Below, one piece after another: positions 36,201 through 49,310 of a stretch of 64,000 bases of DNA. The stretch is from positions 310,001 to 374,000 of the forward strand of contig SSNU01000310.1 in NCBI GenBank assembly GCA_012064415.1. Reading direction: 5' to 3'. Numbering within the stretch: position 1 is the stretch's first letter; every line of letters starts with the position of its first letter. Position numbers and translations under genes: made by a program. The stretch is from Gyrodactylus bullatarudis (lineage: Eukaryota; Platyhelminthes; Monogenea; Gyrodactylidea; Gyrodactylidae). The notes beneath the pieces are model-generated. The model saw nothing but the letters and a program-made list of their open reading frames with translations, was not told where the DNA came from and did not search any database.

Positions 36201-39200
36201 CTATGAATGAATTGAATTATTTATGAATATTTTTCAAAATCAATTCAATATACTACGATGAAACTTTGTCAAAATGGTGTTTATTTATTATTAGACGAGT
36301 TTATTGAAATAAGTAAAATAAGTATTAGAATAAAGTTAGTCATGCATCTCATATAATATGTACAATATTTGTATATTCCAGAGAATCTAGACAAGAGAAG
36401 TGAAATTCTACATAAGTAATAAAGTCTCATGACTGGGTTGAAGTAAGAAAAAAGTTTAGAAAAAATTAGAGACAATGTTTAATAAAAAAGTAGGCCGAAC
36501 AAGGAGAGACTATAAACTTTATAACTTTCCAGAAATAAGTCAAGAAAATGTTTTTCTCCAAGAACTGGATTTTGAATTGACTGGAACTTGAATCAGTTAG
36601 AGGTCAAAAATATCCTGTTAGTATTTTTTCAGTAAGTACAATACTGATAATTGCAAAATGTTTCTGTTTGAAGGAGCTCCGTCTGGATAGTATAGAAATA
36701 GGCAAGAATAATCTATTCTGATTCTAAAAGTAGTTTTCATTCTCTACTGGCCAAATAAACTCTCTACTCGAAATAAACAAGAAGGAATGATTTATTCAAT
36801 TTATCCTTGCTTATTAATTACGATTGAGATTGAAATTCAAAGGAAAAGAAATTTTCTCATTGTTCCCTCTCCACCCTTTTTCTTTTTCCAGATACATACA
36901 TACAAATATTATTATTTACTTGGATGAGTGAGCGTTTAAAAAATGTCCATTAAAAATCCATCCGAATACGTCATTAAATAAGGCATGATTAAAACCAAGA
37001 TTATTTAGGGATACAAGTTCAAAGATAACTGGTTGGAAATTGATCTGTGATATTGAGGGAGAATGATGAAATTAAAAAAATGAAGAAAAAACTGGAAGCA
37101 ATTTCAGGTCAGACAAATCCACACATCCCTTTGGACATTGTGACTTGTTGTTGATTCTTCTCTCCTCCTGGTGATTTTTAAACCTTTTTTTTTCATCCCA
37201 AGGATGTGTATTCTTTATTTCTATGTAGATATCAGTACACGATATTTATTAAATATTACGAGGAGAAGAAGAGTAAAGTTAGAACTGGGTCATAAAATCT
37301 TCTTGACCTTAGTTAGGAAACCTTACCTCCTCACTATTTCTCTTGTTTTCTAGTATCTATTTTTGTGTGTGCTTCAAATCGAGATACATATAATAATTCA
37401 ATCTTATCCTATCCAATAGCTAGAGGTTAACTACTACTTTTCCCATGTGATGATTTTTTTCTGATAATGTAAAAAATTTTAACAGCAAAAATTTGTTCAT
37501 ACCATACTCTTAGCCTATTCTGTAAGAAAGTTTTCTGGGACTAGTGAGGAAGCAAGTGAGGAAAGAATATTCACTCCAACCAATAATTTTCACGGATAAA
37601 ATTGATTAATCTCATTTATTTTATTTATTATTACGCATTTGGATTGTGTAATACTCTTTTCAGTTCTCTCTTTTCTACTTAATGGAACGGAAAAGTACAA
37701 AGTGATCCTAGTTTTTTATTGTGAGATTCTATTAAAAATTTGCTCGCTTACTTATGGAGCTTGTTGAGTAGGATGGAGATGGAGATACACATATTTCTTG
37801 TCCCAATAACAGATTAGTATCATAATAACAATTTTAAAAGTTCACAAGAGAGAAGGACATACATACGCACTCTCGTCATATTATAGAAATAATTACAACT
37901 ATTGCAATTGTACAATGATTTATAGAGTCATACGTCAAGCTATACATTGGCCTATAATGATATTATTCTATTGACTAAATGTACAAAAGAATTCTAACTA
38001 GAATTGAGTCTACACTTGCCTGGTAATCAATAATTTTCAAACATTCAAATTCTAATTTCCATAGGGAATTCAATTAAGGTTTCGAAGGATTCCTAGTTTA
38101 TCGAAAAGAATTCGCCAATAAATTAAAAAGAGGGATATAGAGAGATTCTGATCTCATGACTTTTCCTTCGTTCATTACATATCCTCCCCCTCCTACATTT
38201 TCATTCCAACCTCCAAATCAAAGAGGACTTGATGGTGTGTGCGTGAACATTTAAGTGATCGTTCATTGCCTTGAAAACATGGAGATTATTTCTAGAAGAT
38301 TTTTAGCGAAGAGAATCTGAGAGAGAGAGAGAGAGAAAATGTATTCACCCCCGGGTAAGAAGGGGAAAATAAATTCAATTCACAAGGTATTGTTGAAGTA
38401 TCACATGATCCGCAAACACAAATACTACGAGCAAATGTTTATTTTCATTTGATAAATTCTTATGCAATTTTAAAATCTAATTGAATTTACTTACCTAATT
38501 GAATCCTTGTGAATGGCTGGGGAAACACAGTCAAAAAGGACTTCTGTTACTTCATTTGCATTAAATCTGGGCTGTTCCTTACGATAGACATGAGCTCGAT
38601 CTGGGTATACAATCAAATTGTACATGGAGCATTTTCCCATAATAAAAGTCTGCTTGCTCTTTGCTGAGCCAGCTGGGTCAGAGTTTTTATGACAACCTGG
38701 GCCTCCGTCGCCACCGTCTCCATTGTTAGATGGTTGTGTACTTGAGTTTATCATATTTCCACTTTTGTCAATGTTACTAGTAGTAATTCCGTTATTATTA
38801 TTGTTTGTTATTATTTCGGTGTTATTTGATGAAGCTGGTTGACTATCTTTTTGTTGACAATCTGATAATGTCACTTGATCTGTTATAGACTCAGAAAGAA
38901 TTTTAATTGATGGAAGATGCGCCTGATTCTGATATGGCTGCAGGGAACGGCTAACACTAAAAACAAAATTAATGCTTTCACTGATTCAAGGTATTTATAT
39001 ATTCCACCTTCTTTATTTAAAAGTTTAAAAAGATTATCGAAAGTTTTTATCCTTTCTATAACTGCAAGCGATTATAGAAAATTTATTTTGTCTGGTAAAG
39101 ATTTCAATGTCAAAACACCCATTTATACAAATATCTTTTCTATGTATGCGATAGTTTTATGTCTATTCTATTTGTATGCTAACAGAGTATACAATATAGA

Positions 39201-41047
39201 AAGAGTATGCCCAAATATAGATAACATTGATCATTTGATTGGTTGATACATTTACTAGAATATCATTGGTCCATACAGTGTGCAATGAATTTTATTTTTT
39301 CATCAATATACTGTTAAGTAATTACATATTAAAAAAAAAATAAACATTATGCTTTGAATAAAATCTTTGTAGTACTTTAATTTTAATATCATTTTAATTT
39401 GCATGTTTTTTTGCCAGGGAAACTGAATTATATAGTCAATGCATTTGGCTTTTATTTAGATAGGTGGAATGAGATTTATGTAGTATTCTTATTCATTCAC
39501 ACAATAAATAAATATCAGATGGTACTTTCTCCCGTCAAATTCTGACATGAGACTTTTTACATCTACTTCCCTTTCCTTGCTTCAGTAACGTATCATTGTT
39601 AATTAGGATTTCCCATCTCTTTGATATACTCTCGTTCTCTATTTACTTTCCCCTTATATCTTTTATATCAAGCAAGAATAACTCAAAGGCATCTTATTTC
39701 TCAAAATGCAGAATTTTCATTTTTGCAAATGTTTCAGGCAATTTAGTTATTATTATTATTATTATGTAGAGATTTAGATAAACGATAACTTGAAAGAATC
39801 TTGCTACTAGGCTATGTACATTGTATATTATACATACATCACATTATTGTATCATATCACATTATTGCATATTGATGATCCATTGATAATACTGTATGAT
39901 ATTCAGAGTTAAGAATAACAAAAAAATCACAAGATTTTTCTGTGTACTAGATTGAAGTGATTTGTTCTATTTCCTCTTACTATTTTATTTGATTTTCTGT
40001 AATCCAAAAGTTAGCATACACAAAATACCAACTTCCTTTAGTCTATCATTCATTATAATTCTGGGTGCGATGAATTCTAACTCAATTATTTCTAGTTGAA
40101 ATCAGAGGATTTAATATACCAAATATGAAAGAAAGAATTCTTGTTAAGAAAAAAGATCTTCTTGTACCGAAAATCTAAGCTATGCAGTATTGTAATTTTC
40201 AAATGTCTTACTCTTTATTTTCAAGATCCTGACGAATCTCTTGAAAAGATTTTTCTTTTATTTCGAAGTTTTCATGCTGATATTCCTCTTCAAATGAGTT
40301 GTTCTTAACTACGGACTCAGTGGGAGTATTTGACTCTGACATGCCGTCATCATCATCCATGACACTGTCTGTTGTAACCATAGAGACGGCATTTTGATTT
40401 TCAGATATATCATTATTCGTGTATTGATTCGTTCTCAGTTCCTGCGTCATGGTATCAGAATATTGATCTGTTGTATTGCAAGTGACCAGAGCTGAAAGTG
40501 TATCATTAGCATTTGGATGGTTGTTGTAGAAGTCAGTGTTGTTTTGATAAATTGTCGCAGAGTCAACATCTTCATCTCGATATTCGATAACATCGTCATC
40601 GTCTTCCAAGGGTACTTCATCATGATAACAAGCACTGGCATCACTAAACCTCATTCTATCTGATATATCGTTGTTTGATAAATCTGTGTTAGGAGCTTCA
40701 CTTAAGGGCTCTAAACAGCGTTTTTCCGTATCCACCATAAGTAATTTTTCAGTATTCAAAATATCATTGACTAATTCCTTTGCAGTTAAACAAGCAAAAT
40801 CTGTCTGACTGTCGTCAAACTCTTGACTACTTACAGTTGTCTCACCAGTCGCCAGTCTCGGTATATTTCCTTGCTCACGTAATAAACTATTAAATCCAGA
40901 TTCAATGATACGACTGTTTAATACAATTCCACTTTGACTTAACAATGAAATATTACTGGATGTCGAGTTTTTGTGATGAATGTCTGTCGCGTAAAACTGA
41001 TCAAAAGTGGAATTTCCAGTTATTATTTTACTCTCAGTTGTATTCAT
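27295..41047 (-). CDS. DUF4140/DUF4139 (MuiA-like, F37C4.5-type) protein
   Basis: Nine exons join in phase: 41047-40212, 38956-38495, 35224-34873, 31154-30831, 30751-30612, 29748-29466, 28675-28385, 28214-27777, 27717-27295, about 1,182 residues. The first about 300 are acidic, Asn/Asp/Ser/Thr-rich and probably disordered. Then comes the DUF4140 N-terminal domain (NLIVYPDRAHVYR .. VELRGRATILDV), a Glu/Lys coiled coil with a second coil in exon 4 (LNRFLSTYEEQIEKLDGQI), and the DUF4139 core: SYVVGKCGWVPSYDIR, YYGMVTQFTGEEW, KMSLSTAEP, a long Ser/His-rich insertion (exons 6-8), VPKRSPYAFLKA, SNVAPGEEF and a C-terminal beta region. The family is known from bacterial mucoidy inhibitor A and C. elegans F37C4.5; its biochemical role is unknown. 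Introns 1-3 are 1.25, 3.3 and 3.7 kb. Confidence 0.85.
31155..34872 (-). other. Long intron 3 of the DUF4139 gene
   Basis: A 3.7-kb intron with GT..AG ends in a genome where most introns are far below 300 bp. It contains G-rich (34125-34145) and GA-rich (34245-34275) tracts and no frame with recognisable domains on either strand. Confidence 0.6.
35225..38494 (-). other. Long intron 2 of the DUF4139 gene
   Basis: A 3.3-kb intron in phase between DUF4140 halves (..HKDSIR / VELRGR..). It holds a (GA)n tract at about 38319-38337. No gene was seen inside it. Confidence 0.6.
38319..38337 (+). repeat. (GA)n microsatellite
   Basis: About nine GA dinucleotides in a row within intron 2 of the DUF4139 gene. 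Confidence 0.8.
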
Positions 41048-41194
41048 TCACAACTATCAGTTATGATGGAGTTAGTTAATTACTTGAATAATTTTCCAAT
41101 TGGACGTTGATACGATGTTAAGTGTTGTAGCAAAATTATTATTACATTGCTCGAATGTTAACTAGAATAGACTATATTGTAAAGACTTGCAATC

Positions 41195-41289
41195 TTATTG
41201 GTTGATAAAAATTTGTTGACCTTAAAAGTCCCAAGAAACGAAGAATAATTATGTTTTTTCAAAATGATTGGTTGCCTCGTGACATCCAA
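41195..41289. promoter_or_regulatory. CCAAT/ATTGG boxes upstream of the DUF4139 gene
   Basis: ATTGGTTG occurs at about 41198 and 41268, and CCAATCAG at 41285, i.e. 150-240 bp upstream of the ATG at 41047. The GG/CA-flanked pentamers fit the NF-Y consensus. A promoter role is inferred from position. Confidence 0.45.
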
Positions 41290-41646
41290 TCAGAATTAAC
41301 CTCACATCAATATATTCATTACTGCATATAAAATCTATATAGCATTAGGTAGATTTCAAGTAGTATTCATATTTTTATTATAAAATTTTTGTAAATTCAT
41401 TCTTATGGATGGCTCCCCCGGAATAATGACTCATTTTTAAACATAAAATCAATAGATTTCTTCCCTTATAGTAGCTCTGTCTCTCGCTAGAATCTAAGAA
41501 AGATTGGTAATGCATAAAGTAGGAAGAGGGAGAATAATAAATGTACACAGCATTTATTTGAGATAAAATCAATAATTCAGCATCATATCTTTGTCGTAAA
41601 CCATCATTGACAATGATTCATTGTTTTTTTCCTTAACAGCAGTGTA

Positions 41647-42889
41647 TCAAAATTTACCAAGGTTGTAATAATTCAATTTTGCCAGTACTGACTCATCCGA
41701 TATTCTCAGTCTAAGAGAAGTCATAAAACTTTTGACACGTAAGAGTTGTGAATCACAATTCACACGAATGAGCGATGAGTATATTATTCTTATTGCTATT
41801 TCCTCGTCGATACTGTTTCTCATGAAATGATCAGCGAAAACTTTGAAAAATTCCATATCTTCTCCATAGACAATCCCATTATCCATCATGATAAAATGGT
41901 TGAGTGTGTACTTAAAATTGAGTTTAGCTTGTATTCTCATTAGATTGTCAACGATGCCTAGAGTTATTTTATTTTGAAAAAGATCCTTTAGTCGTAGGTG
42001 ATTCTTGTTAATCTCTACGGCTATCTGATCAAGTACAGAATGGTCTCTGTTTTCTGATATAACATTGAGAATACGTAAGTGTTCAGCAACGAAGAAGTTA
42101 CCATTCATCTTGAGAATTTCTAATACCTCTCGAGCAGTTAGAAAATTTTCTTTATAGAAATTTTCTAGGATCTCCAGACGAAAGTAAATTGTCTAAAATT
42201 TAAAAGAATATTAATTAACGAAAAGTTACCCTCTGCATTTGTAAATGTAAGAGTTGGACAATACTACTAAGGAAATATCTTGATATGTTCTTTTTTGCAA
42301 CCTCATCATTCATAAGGGAACAACAGATGGCAATTTTACCGCCGAGCTCACACAGATAGCCAAATCCAATTATTTTTCTGATCATCTTATTGATTAAAAA
42401 ACTTTTGAGATTATAATCTTTCAGCTGAACTGATCCAAAATAGATAGCAAGTAATATATCCAGGGTATACTCTCTGAGGAAGGGATCTTCGTTAAGATTT
42501 GTAAGTGAGAGTAGAATAATGGTCTTGGTTTCAATGAAGTAATATAGCCTCTCCTGGTTCGTACAAAAGTAATAAGCCCAATCGAAGAGGTCACATTTGA
42601 TCCTAATACTATTTAAACCTTGGTAAAAGCAATATAATTCAACAAACCTTTTCTCATGATAATGTAATAGAATATTGTCAACACAATTTGGATGATAGTT
42701 GAAAATTCTACTCTGCACTCCCAATAATTGAGGATGGTAGTCTTCGTATTCAAGAAATATTTCCCAGTTATCTCTTGGAAAACCCAGATTCTCATAGTGA
42801 ATCTCTAGTTCTTGATCATAGTTGTTGATGTGTTCATGTTTTAGGTGTTTCGGCTCTATTCTTTTGAAAAGATCATTGATGCTTTTCAT
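41647..42889 (-). CDS. Unknown all-helical protein (ARM/HEAT-like look)
   Basis: Two exons (42889-42230, 42192-41647) separated by a 37-bp intron give 401 residues beginning MKSINDLFKRIEPKH. The text is a succession of amphipathic helices with Leu/Ile/Phe spacing (for example LREYTLDILLAIYFGS, ISRYFLSSIVQLLHL), resembling an armadillo/HEAT-type solenoid. There is no signal peptide, membrane segment or catalytic motif. I cannot assign a family. A CCAAT box (CCAATCAG, 42984) lies 95 bp upstream of the start codon. Confidence 0.75.
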
Positions 42890-43552
42890 CTACATCGACA
42901 AATTTAGTTCTCATAAAGGGTGAAAAAAAATATGGAAAATGAATATATAAGTAGAGTATTCATTGTGCTTTATTCTCTCTTAGCCAATCAGAACTCAGCA
43001 TAAAAAATTACAATGTATGAATAATTTTTAAAAAACGAACGACCTTTCAAGACATTAAATTTTCATCAAGTAATGTGAATCATGTATTGTACAATGTACA
43101 TCTTGAAATATATAATTGTATCAATGATAAGCTTTCGTATCATGGTAAATATAAAAATCCAATCAACTTAATTAAATGTATTGTAATCAATGATTACTAA
43201 TCATCATTGACTATAGAATTGGCTAGAATAAATTGAAAAGTAAAATGTATAAGGATAAAAAATATAAGATCACACATTAAATAAATATTTGGTGCAAAAC
43301 TATTGATTTCAAGATTATTTATTTTACACATAAAATCAGCAATGAGATTCGAAAGAGAAAACTAAGTGGACTCACTAGGGCTGATGGAATAGAGTTACAT
43401 AGAAGAAATTTTCTTATGCACTATAGTATGGGTTTGTCTATGAAACCATTCATCAATGATTCACGCATAATCTTTATTTTGGTTTATCATATCTACTTGA
43501 AAGTAACCACAAATTATTATTAATATAAAAGTAACTTTTATTAGAAGATTTG
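42890..43552. other. Intergenic spacer with CCAAT box
   Basis: AT-rich. It holds the CCAATCAG at 42984-42991 in front of the helical-protein gene and presumably the 3' flank of the P5C reductase gene. No coding frame. Confidence 0.5.
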
Positions 43553-44630
43553 CTACATTTTTTTCCCCCATCTACAGGCAGATGCTTCAACAGCGTTAAT
43601 TATCGTTCCACGAATACTCCCGCGTTCTAATTCATGAATAGCATGTATTGTATTACCAGATGGACTACAAACTTTGTCCTTCAAAAGACCTGGATGTTCT
43701 CCTGTTTGAAGAAGCATTTCTCCAGCTCCCTTAATGGTCTGATATGCAAGACGATTGGAAACATCTCTGGGTAGTCCCATTTTGACCCCTCCATCAGAAA
43801 GGGCTTCTGCTATCAGATAAATCTAGATAAAAAAGTATTGGCGTAATAAAATAAGTTTTTTTCACCGATTGATGACCTTTAATAAAAATGGCTAATAGGT
43901 CAAATAAATTAATCAAACTTACATAAGCTGGTCCAGAACCGGAAACGCCAACAGAGGCATCAATTAACTTCTCTGATAACTTCTCCAGGACAGGAAAATT
44001 TGATTTTATCAATTGATCGAAAATATTTTCATGCTCTTTTCTGACGTTATCGTCACAACAAAAAGTTGCGGCTCCCTCACGTACAAGACATGGAGTATTT
44101 GGCATCATTCGAATAACTGGAACATTTGAGGGAATTCTCTTCTTCAAAATGTCCAAACTTATACCTGATGCAACAGATATTAATAAATGATCGACAGTCA
44201 GCAAGTCTTTCACATCGTTTAATACTTCATCAACAACATTTGGCTTAACACAAATAAAAATTATTTTTGTCTCTTTAACCACCTGCTTGCAGTCCTTCAA
44301 GTATGCTACTCCATAGTCCTGAAAGAAGAGAAAATCAAAATCCAAAGATAACTTGCCTGATAATTTGGAAAGGCTTGATTTCTTCTGTCAGCCAGGATAA
44401 TTTGTGAGCCCTTCACACTTCCTAAGAATTTTCTAGAGAACTATTTATGTTTACATTTTTAGTAATTGGCTCACTTACCAGTAGAAATAATCCCTTTACA
44501 TATTGCCTGAGCCATTTGTCCGGCACCAAGAAACCCAATCTTTTGATCTGAAAAATTTCTTAATATACATTGTACAATTACAAAATAAAAGCAAAAAATT
44601 TCATTTTATTATTACTCACATGATACTCAT
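43553..44630 (-). CDS. PYCR: Pyrroline-5-carboxylate reductase
   Basis: Five exons (44630-44620, 44558-44475, 44432-44357, 44318-43923, 43822-43553) give 278 residues, the normal short-form length. The Rossmann motif GFLGAGQMAQAI opens the protein; then FICVKPNVVDEVL, the RMMPNTPCLVREGA block, VSGSGPAY, the dimer-domain segment ALSDGGVKMGLPRD, and HPGLLKDKVCSPSGNTIHAIH..GTIINAVEA. The enzyme reduces P5C to proline with NAD(P)H. The third intron (44356-44319, 38 bp) uses a GC donor (CAG|GCAAGT) with a normal AG acceptor. The start is an 11-base first exon encoding MSI plus two bases; it fits phase but is short. Confidence 0.92.
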
Positions 44631-45512
44631 GGATTTCTTGACTTGTGGCTAGAAAAGATCTGAGAATAAGAGCTGCAGACTATATATATTAGAATGATAA
44701 AAAGTGATTTTTTTCACTGATCATAAATAATTTTTTATTTTACAAAAAGAAAATAAATAAATCCAATAGACTTTGAGTACAAAACAAAATAAACTGATTG
44801 TCGATTTGGGGAGGAATCACAAAACAACCCTCTGGTGAACACAGAGGAACTCTTGGTGCTTGTTGCAATAAATATCTGCTTGCAAAGGATAAGTGTTGAA
44901 AGACTTGTTCAAGATAAACACTATGCAATTCGATCTTATTCGATAATTCTTGAAATTAAAATTTTACATTACAGTTTTTGTTCTCCTGAATTCACTGGGA
45001 CCTTCAATATTTCCTTTTGAAGTTATAAAAATTTTAGAAAGGATAATTCTTTTTTCTCAAAAATCTATCCTTTAAGAAATGAAAATATCATTTTAATAAT
45101 TCCCGTAAAAAAATTTTTTGACAGATGATTCATGTCATATATTCGTAACATTGATGCTGCAGTAAAACCAAGGATATAAAGGATAACAGTGTTTCTCTAT
45201 CTGATTTCCTCTTGCTTTTATTGATCTGCAAGTAGGTGTGTTATAAAAATATTTTTTTAATTTTCTCCACAATCTGGAGTCAACATAGTTTATAAATAAT
45301 TAGTTTTAGATCATAAGCTTATGATTACATACGTGGGATTGCCTTAAGAACATGTCTTCAGTTCCTTAACATTCATTATTTACTAGGTGTCTTTAACAGA
45401 AAATATGAAAGGTATCGTTAAATTCAGGATAAATACTGTAATGAAATTGAAACTTCAAGAAAAATAATCCCAAATTCGTCGAAGCTAGGAAATTTTTTGA
45501 ATGGGGAGAATA
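44631..45512. other. Spacer with an unresolved coding-like block
   Basis: Between P5C reductase and chimaerin. The part at about 44790-45020 is less AT-rich and open in several frames, for example minus-strand HSVYLEQVFQHLSFASRY, and a possible 24-bp intron at its upstream side. No family and no consistent gene model emerged. Confidence 0.3.
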
Positions 45513-48147
45513 TCAAAAGAAATCTGGAAATATTTTAGGATATTCACGAATGAGACACACAAGGACAGCCCTTTCATATCGCAGTGATTTCATAGAAAAT
45601 TCAGAGTAGCTTGAATAAATGAGACTTGGAGTGAGAACCAGTGCCAGATTCTCACAGTTCATCAGATTTGTCTCGTGGTACTGAGAAACCCTGTTGGAAA
45701 AGAGAAGAGAATTAGTCAATATTGTTCATCGAGAGCAAATTCATACTTAACACCTGACTGTTTGTAATACAAACTTTGTATAATTACAGTAGAGAAATAT
45801 TCTTAGTGGTAGTAACTCTCTTGTAGTACATAGATTCATATTATATTCTTCATTTTCAAATGTAATAGAAAAATCAATATTCTCTTTACTATAGATAGAT
45901 TAATTCTGATGATTCTGATGGTGTTTTATTCAAAATACAAACATCAGTTTACCCATTATGCTGGGAGAGAGCTGTAGTGTCATGTAATTAAAAGAAAATT
46001 CAACTCATGTAACCACATGAGTATGAAGGAGATTTATCTTGTGTGAAATTGTTAAATTTTTGTGAAAAAAATGAGACCGAGGATCACATAACTACTTTTT
46101 CATGCTGAACTGATTGGTAGCTTGAAATATATTTGAAACGATTATAAAATATAATAATTAAACTTTGACATTTATGCTAAATCAATTATTTTTTCATGCA
46201 TTCTCAAATTTTCTGTTCAATTTTGTATTGGAGAAAATTTAAAAATAACCATTCTATTAAATTCTCTAGAAACCCTGTTCAAATATTTACAAAAGAGAGA
46301 AAGAGAAAAAAACTGTTCAATCAATTAATTGTCTCACATCTCACGATTATAGTATAACTTACCTATGTAGATGAGCAATAAAATATTTCAGAGTGTTATA
46401 GTGCTCCAAAGGAAGTTCATGGACTAATTTACGATATCGTTCAATTTTATCTTGACTACAGCTAGATTCAATCAATTCTGGATTCGGATTTGATTCCTGT
46501 GCAGATTCAACAAAATCCTTGTACGCATTGAAGGGAATGAGAGGATTGGGAAGTTGTCTCATGAAACTTTTTATGAGAGAAGTTAGAACATTGACATCCA
46601 TCACTCGTTCGTCTTGATTTAAATTGACTGCATCAGCATTTTTATCGAATGCTCTACGCAAATCTTCCATATGGTCTAGATTGCCAGGAACACGATAGAT
46701 TCCTTCACATTTAAGTCCATCACGCTTCTCTATTTCTTCAACACATTTGACCAAAACGATGGGCACTTTCCTATGTCAAAAGTGTTAGTATATTTTCTTT
46801 CAAATTTCTAAATTATGTCAAAGAAGAAAATTAATCTTGTCCTTAAATTAAGATGCTGTTAACATATTTCAAAAATGTGTTATTTTTTGATATCACAAAT
46901 TTTGCAATTAAAATCAATATTCAATAAACATACCCCTTTTCCGCTCTAACTAATGCGATAAGATCAACAGCAAATACTCTTCGCATGAACTTTTTATCCG
47001 GTAAACAGTCACACGGTGCACTCTCTGAACACCTTTTATGAGCCTAGAGCGACTGGCATTAATAATGAAAAAATAATAATTTACTCAATAGGCTTACTTG
47101 GAATCCACAGTCTGTACATCTATAGCCTTGGCCTATTAGACCCCAGAGAAAATTATTACAAAAGTCACACCAATTAGGTCCGATGAAAGTATGCAATTTG
47201 AAAACATGGGATTTCTCTCCTGGAAGTGGCAGTTCAATTTTATCATTCACTCTTTTATCTCCAAGAGATGAGTTTGTAGAACTCGATGAAATTTCATCAT
47301 TTAAAATGCAAACTTCTGGGATTTTATAGCGTTTCTGTAGCAGTTCGGAATTTGAAGGGGGCTTTTTTAATTCGACTTTTTCGCTGCAATTATTTTGATT
47401 TTTTAAATAACTCGGAGAACTTTTACGCCAATTAATTGAAAATCCTTCATCTTCTTCTTTATTAGACAACGATTTTGATGAGTTGTCTCTACTTTCGGGG
47501 CTGTCTCGAATAATTTTGTGGATCATAGAAGAGGATTTTTCTTTTTCAAACATTTTGAACCGTTGCTAGAATAAAATCAACCTCATGGTAAAAACAATAT
47601 TACTCGGCATATAATTTAGAAATCTATTTAAATATATTAAATCCATGTTGTATTTTAAGAAGACATGAAAAAATAAAAACTCACTCGATACGGCGTAGTT
47701 TCGTAAATGCTAGCCTTGGCAATCTCATCCAAGATATCTTGACCTTCGCTTTCAATGTGAAAATGGATAAGACCATCTTTTACGAGACTTTCTACAGTGC
47801 TAAATTTATTTGTTCCAACGTAATGAAGATTTTCGCGCTCATCATAGAAAAGGATATAATTCTTGATGTTGTTTTTGTATTTTAGTGATAACGCATAGGC
47901 ACCTTTATTGGAGCTCTCGCGAACAAGAAAAGCACCAGACAATTGATTATTAAGAATTTTCTCAGCAGCATCTCTACTAATCTGACCATGATAATAGGAA
48001 GAAAACCGTTTTGGTATTTTATCTTTCGATATTGATGATATAACTGGAATAGGATCAGGTGCTTCTAACTGTAAGTTATACACTTAAAAAGTTAATATAG
48101 AATTTACACTTATTCTTCCAAATTCTTTGAGATGGAGATTCATTCAT
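45513..48147 (-). CDS. CHN1: Chimaerin-type Rac GAP (SH2-C1-RhoGAP)
   Basis: Six exons (48147-48108, 48082-47685, 47565-47098, 47043-46934, 46770-46363, 45690-45513) give 533 residues. The N-terminal block [17 protein letters not shown] matches the chimaerin start once a 25-bp intron (48107-48083) is removed. The SH2 domain has [15 protein letters not shown] and the phosphotyrosine-binding FLVRES. The C1 domain reads [12 protein letters not shown] .. [15 protein letters not shown] with its His/Cys zinc ligands. The RhoGAP domain carries the arginine finger in EGIYRVPGN and ends in LVLTPSLIY. Chimaerins are diacylglycerol-responsive GAPs for Rac. An extra Ser/Asn-rich linker of about 110 residues sits between SH2 and C1. 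The gene is divergent from coronin. Confidence 0.94.
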
Positions 48148-48307
48148 CTCTATCACTACATCATAATATTTGTATCATAAAATCAATTCAAATTAACGCA
48201 AATTCCTAGCTAGTAAAACAAAAAAAGTAAAGAGATTTATAATATTTGTTAGTTGGAGTCAGAGCTACATATATGAAAATATTCAATATTTTGTTCACTT
48301 CTAGAAA
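48148..48307. promoter_or_regulatory. Divergent promoter between chimaerin and coronin
   Basis: 160 bp between the two start codons (48147 minus, 48308 plus). The adjacency of two actin/Rac-pathway genes makes shared regulation plausible, but only by position. Confidence 0.4.
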
Positions 48308-49279
48308 ATGATAAATATTAGACAGAGTAAATTCAAACATGTTTTTGGAAAACCTTCAAAAAAAGAAGAGTCTTATGAAAACATAAACATTACAAAATCT
48401 AATTCAGATTCTACATATCTGGCTGTGAACTCCAAGTATTTAGCATTTATTTCGGAAGTTGGTGGTGGTGGAGTTTTTACTGTGATCCCATTATCCAAAG
48501 TAAATCATTTTAAAAATATTCTCTAGACTGGAAAACAAGAAATAAACACAGGAATCGTTTCCGGGCATACTGCCCCAGTTACAGATCTTGCATGGTGTCC
48601 CTTTGATGATTCAATAATCGCAAGTGCATCAGAAGATTGCACTGTGAAAATTTGGCGGATAGAGGACGAAAATGGTGTAATAAATTTTGAGAACTTATCC
48701 ACTCTAGCCGGCCATCAAAGAAAAGTTCTTCACATTAAATGGCATTTTCTAGTTGAAAGTGCGCTAATTTCATGCGGAGCAGACAACAAGTTAATTTTGT
48801 GGAATTTAGATAAGAATGAAATTCACAAGTCTATTGATTTAACTCGGCCAGTTAGCTCAATGTCAATAAATCATTCAGGCACCACTTTGTGCATTGGTTC
48901 ACGAGAAAGTCATGTTGGTTTGCTTAACATGAGCGAGTGGACAATAACAAAAGTTTGTTAATTTATTTTAAAACTTTTTTTCTATTATTAAAAGGAAGTT
49001 ATTTGTCACGAAAGCTCTAAGCCTGTTCAAGTATCATTTGTAGACGAAAATCATTTCATAACAACAGGCTTTTCGAAACAAAGTGATCGTCAATTATCAA
49101 TTTGGCACAAGGATGATTTGGCAAAACCCATAAAAACTATTGATATTGATACATCCAATGGAGCTTTGTACCCTTTCTATGATGACGACACGAGCATATT
49201 ATTCTTATTAGCAAAAGTTAGTTTGTAAGCCACCTGTTCAGTTTTCATATTATTGATTTTCTTGACTCTTTATTGTTTT

Positions 49280-49310
<31 letters not shown>

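Noticed and set aside
38961..39246. Plus-strand frame of about 95 codons in intron 1 of the DUF4139 gene
   Set aside because: It partly overlaps exon 2 on the other strand, has a biased Leu/Ile/Tyr composition expected from AT-rich DNA, and shows no domain.
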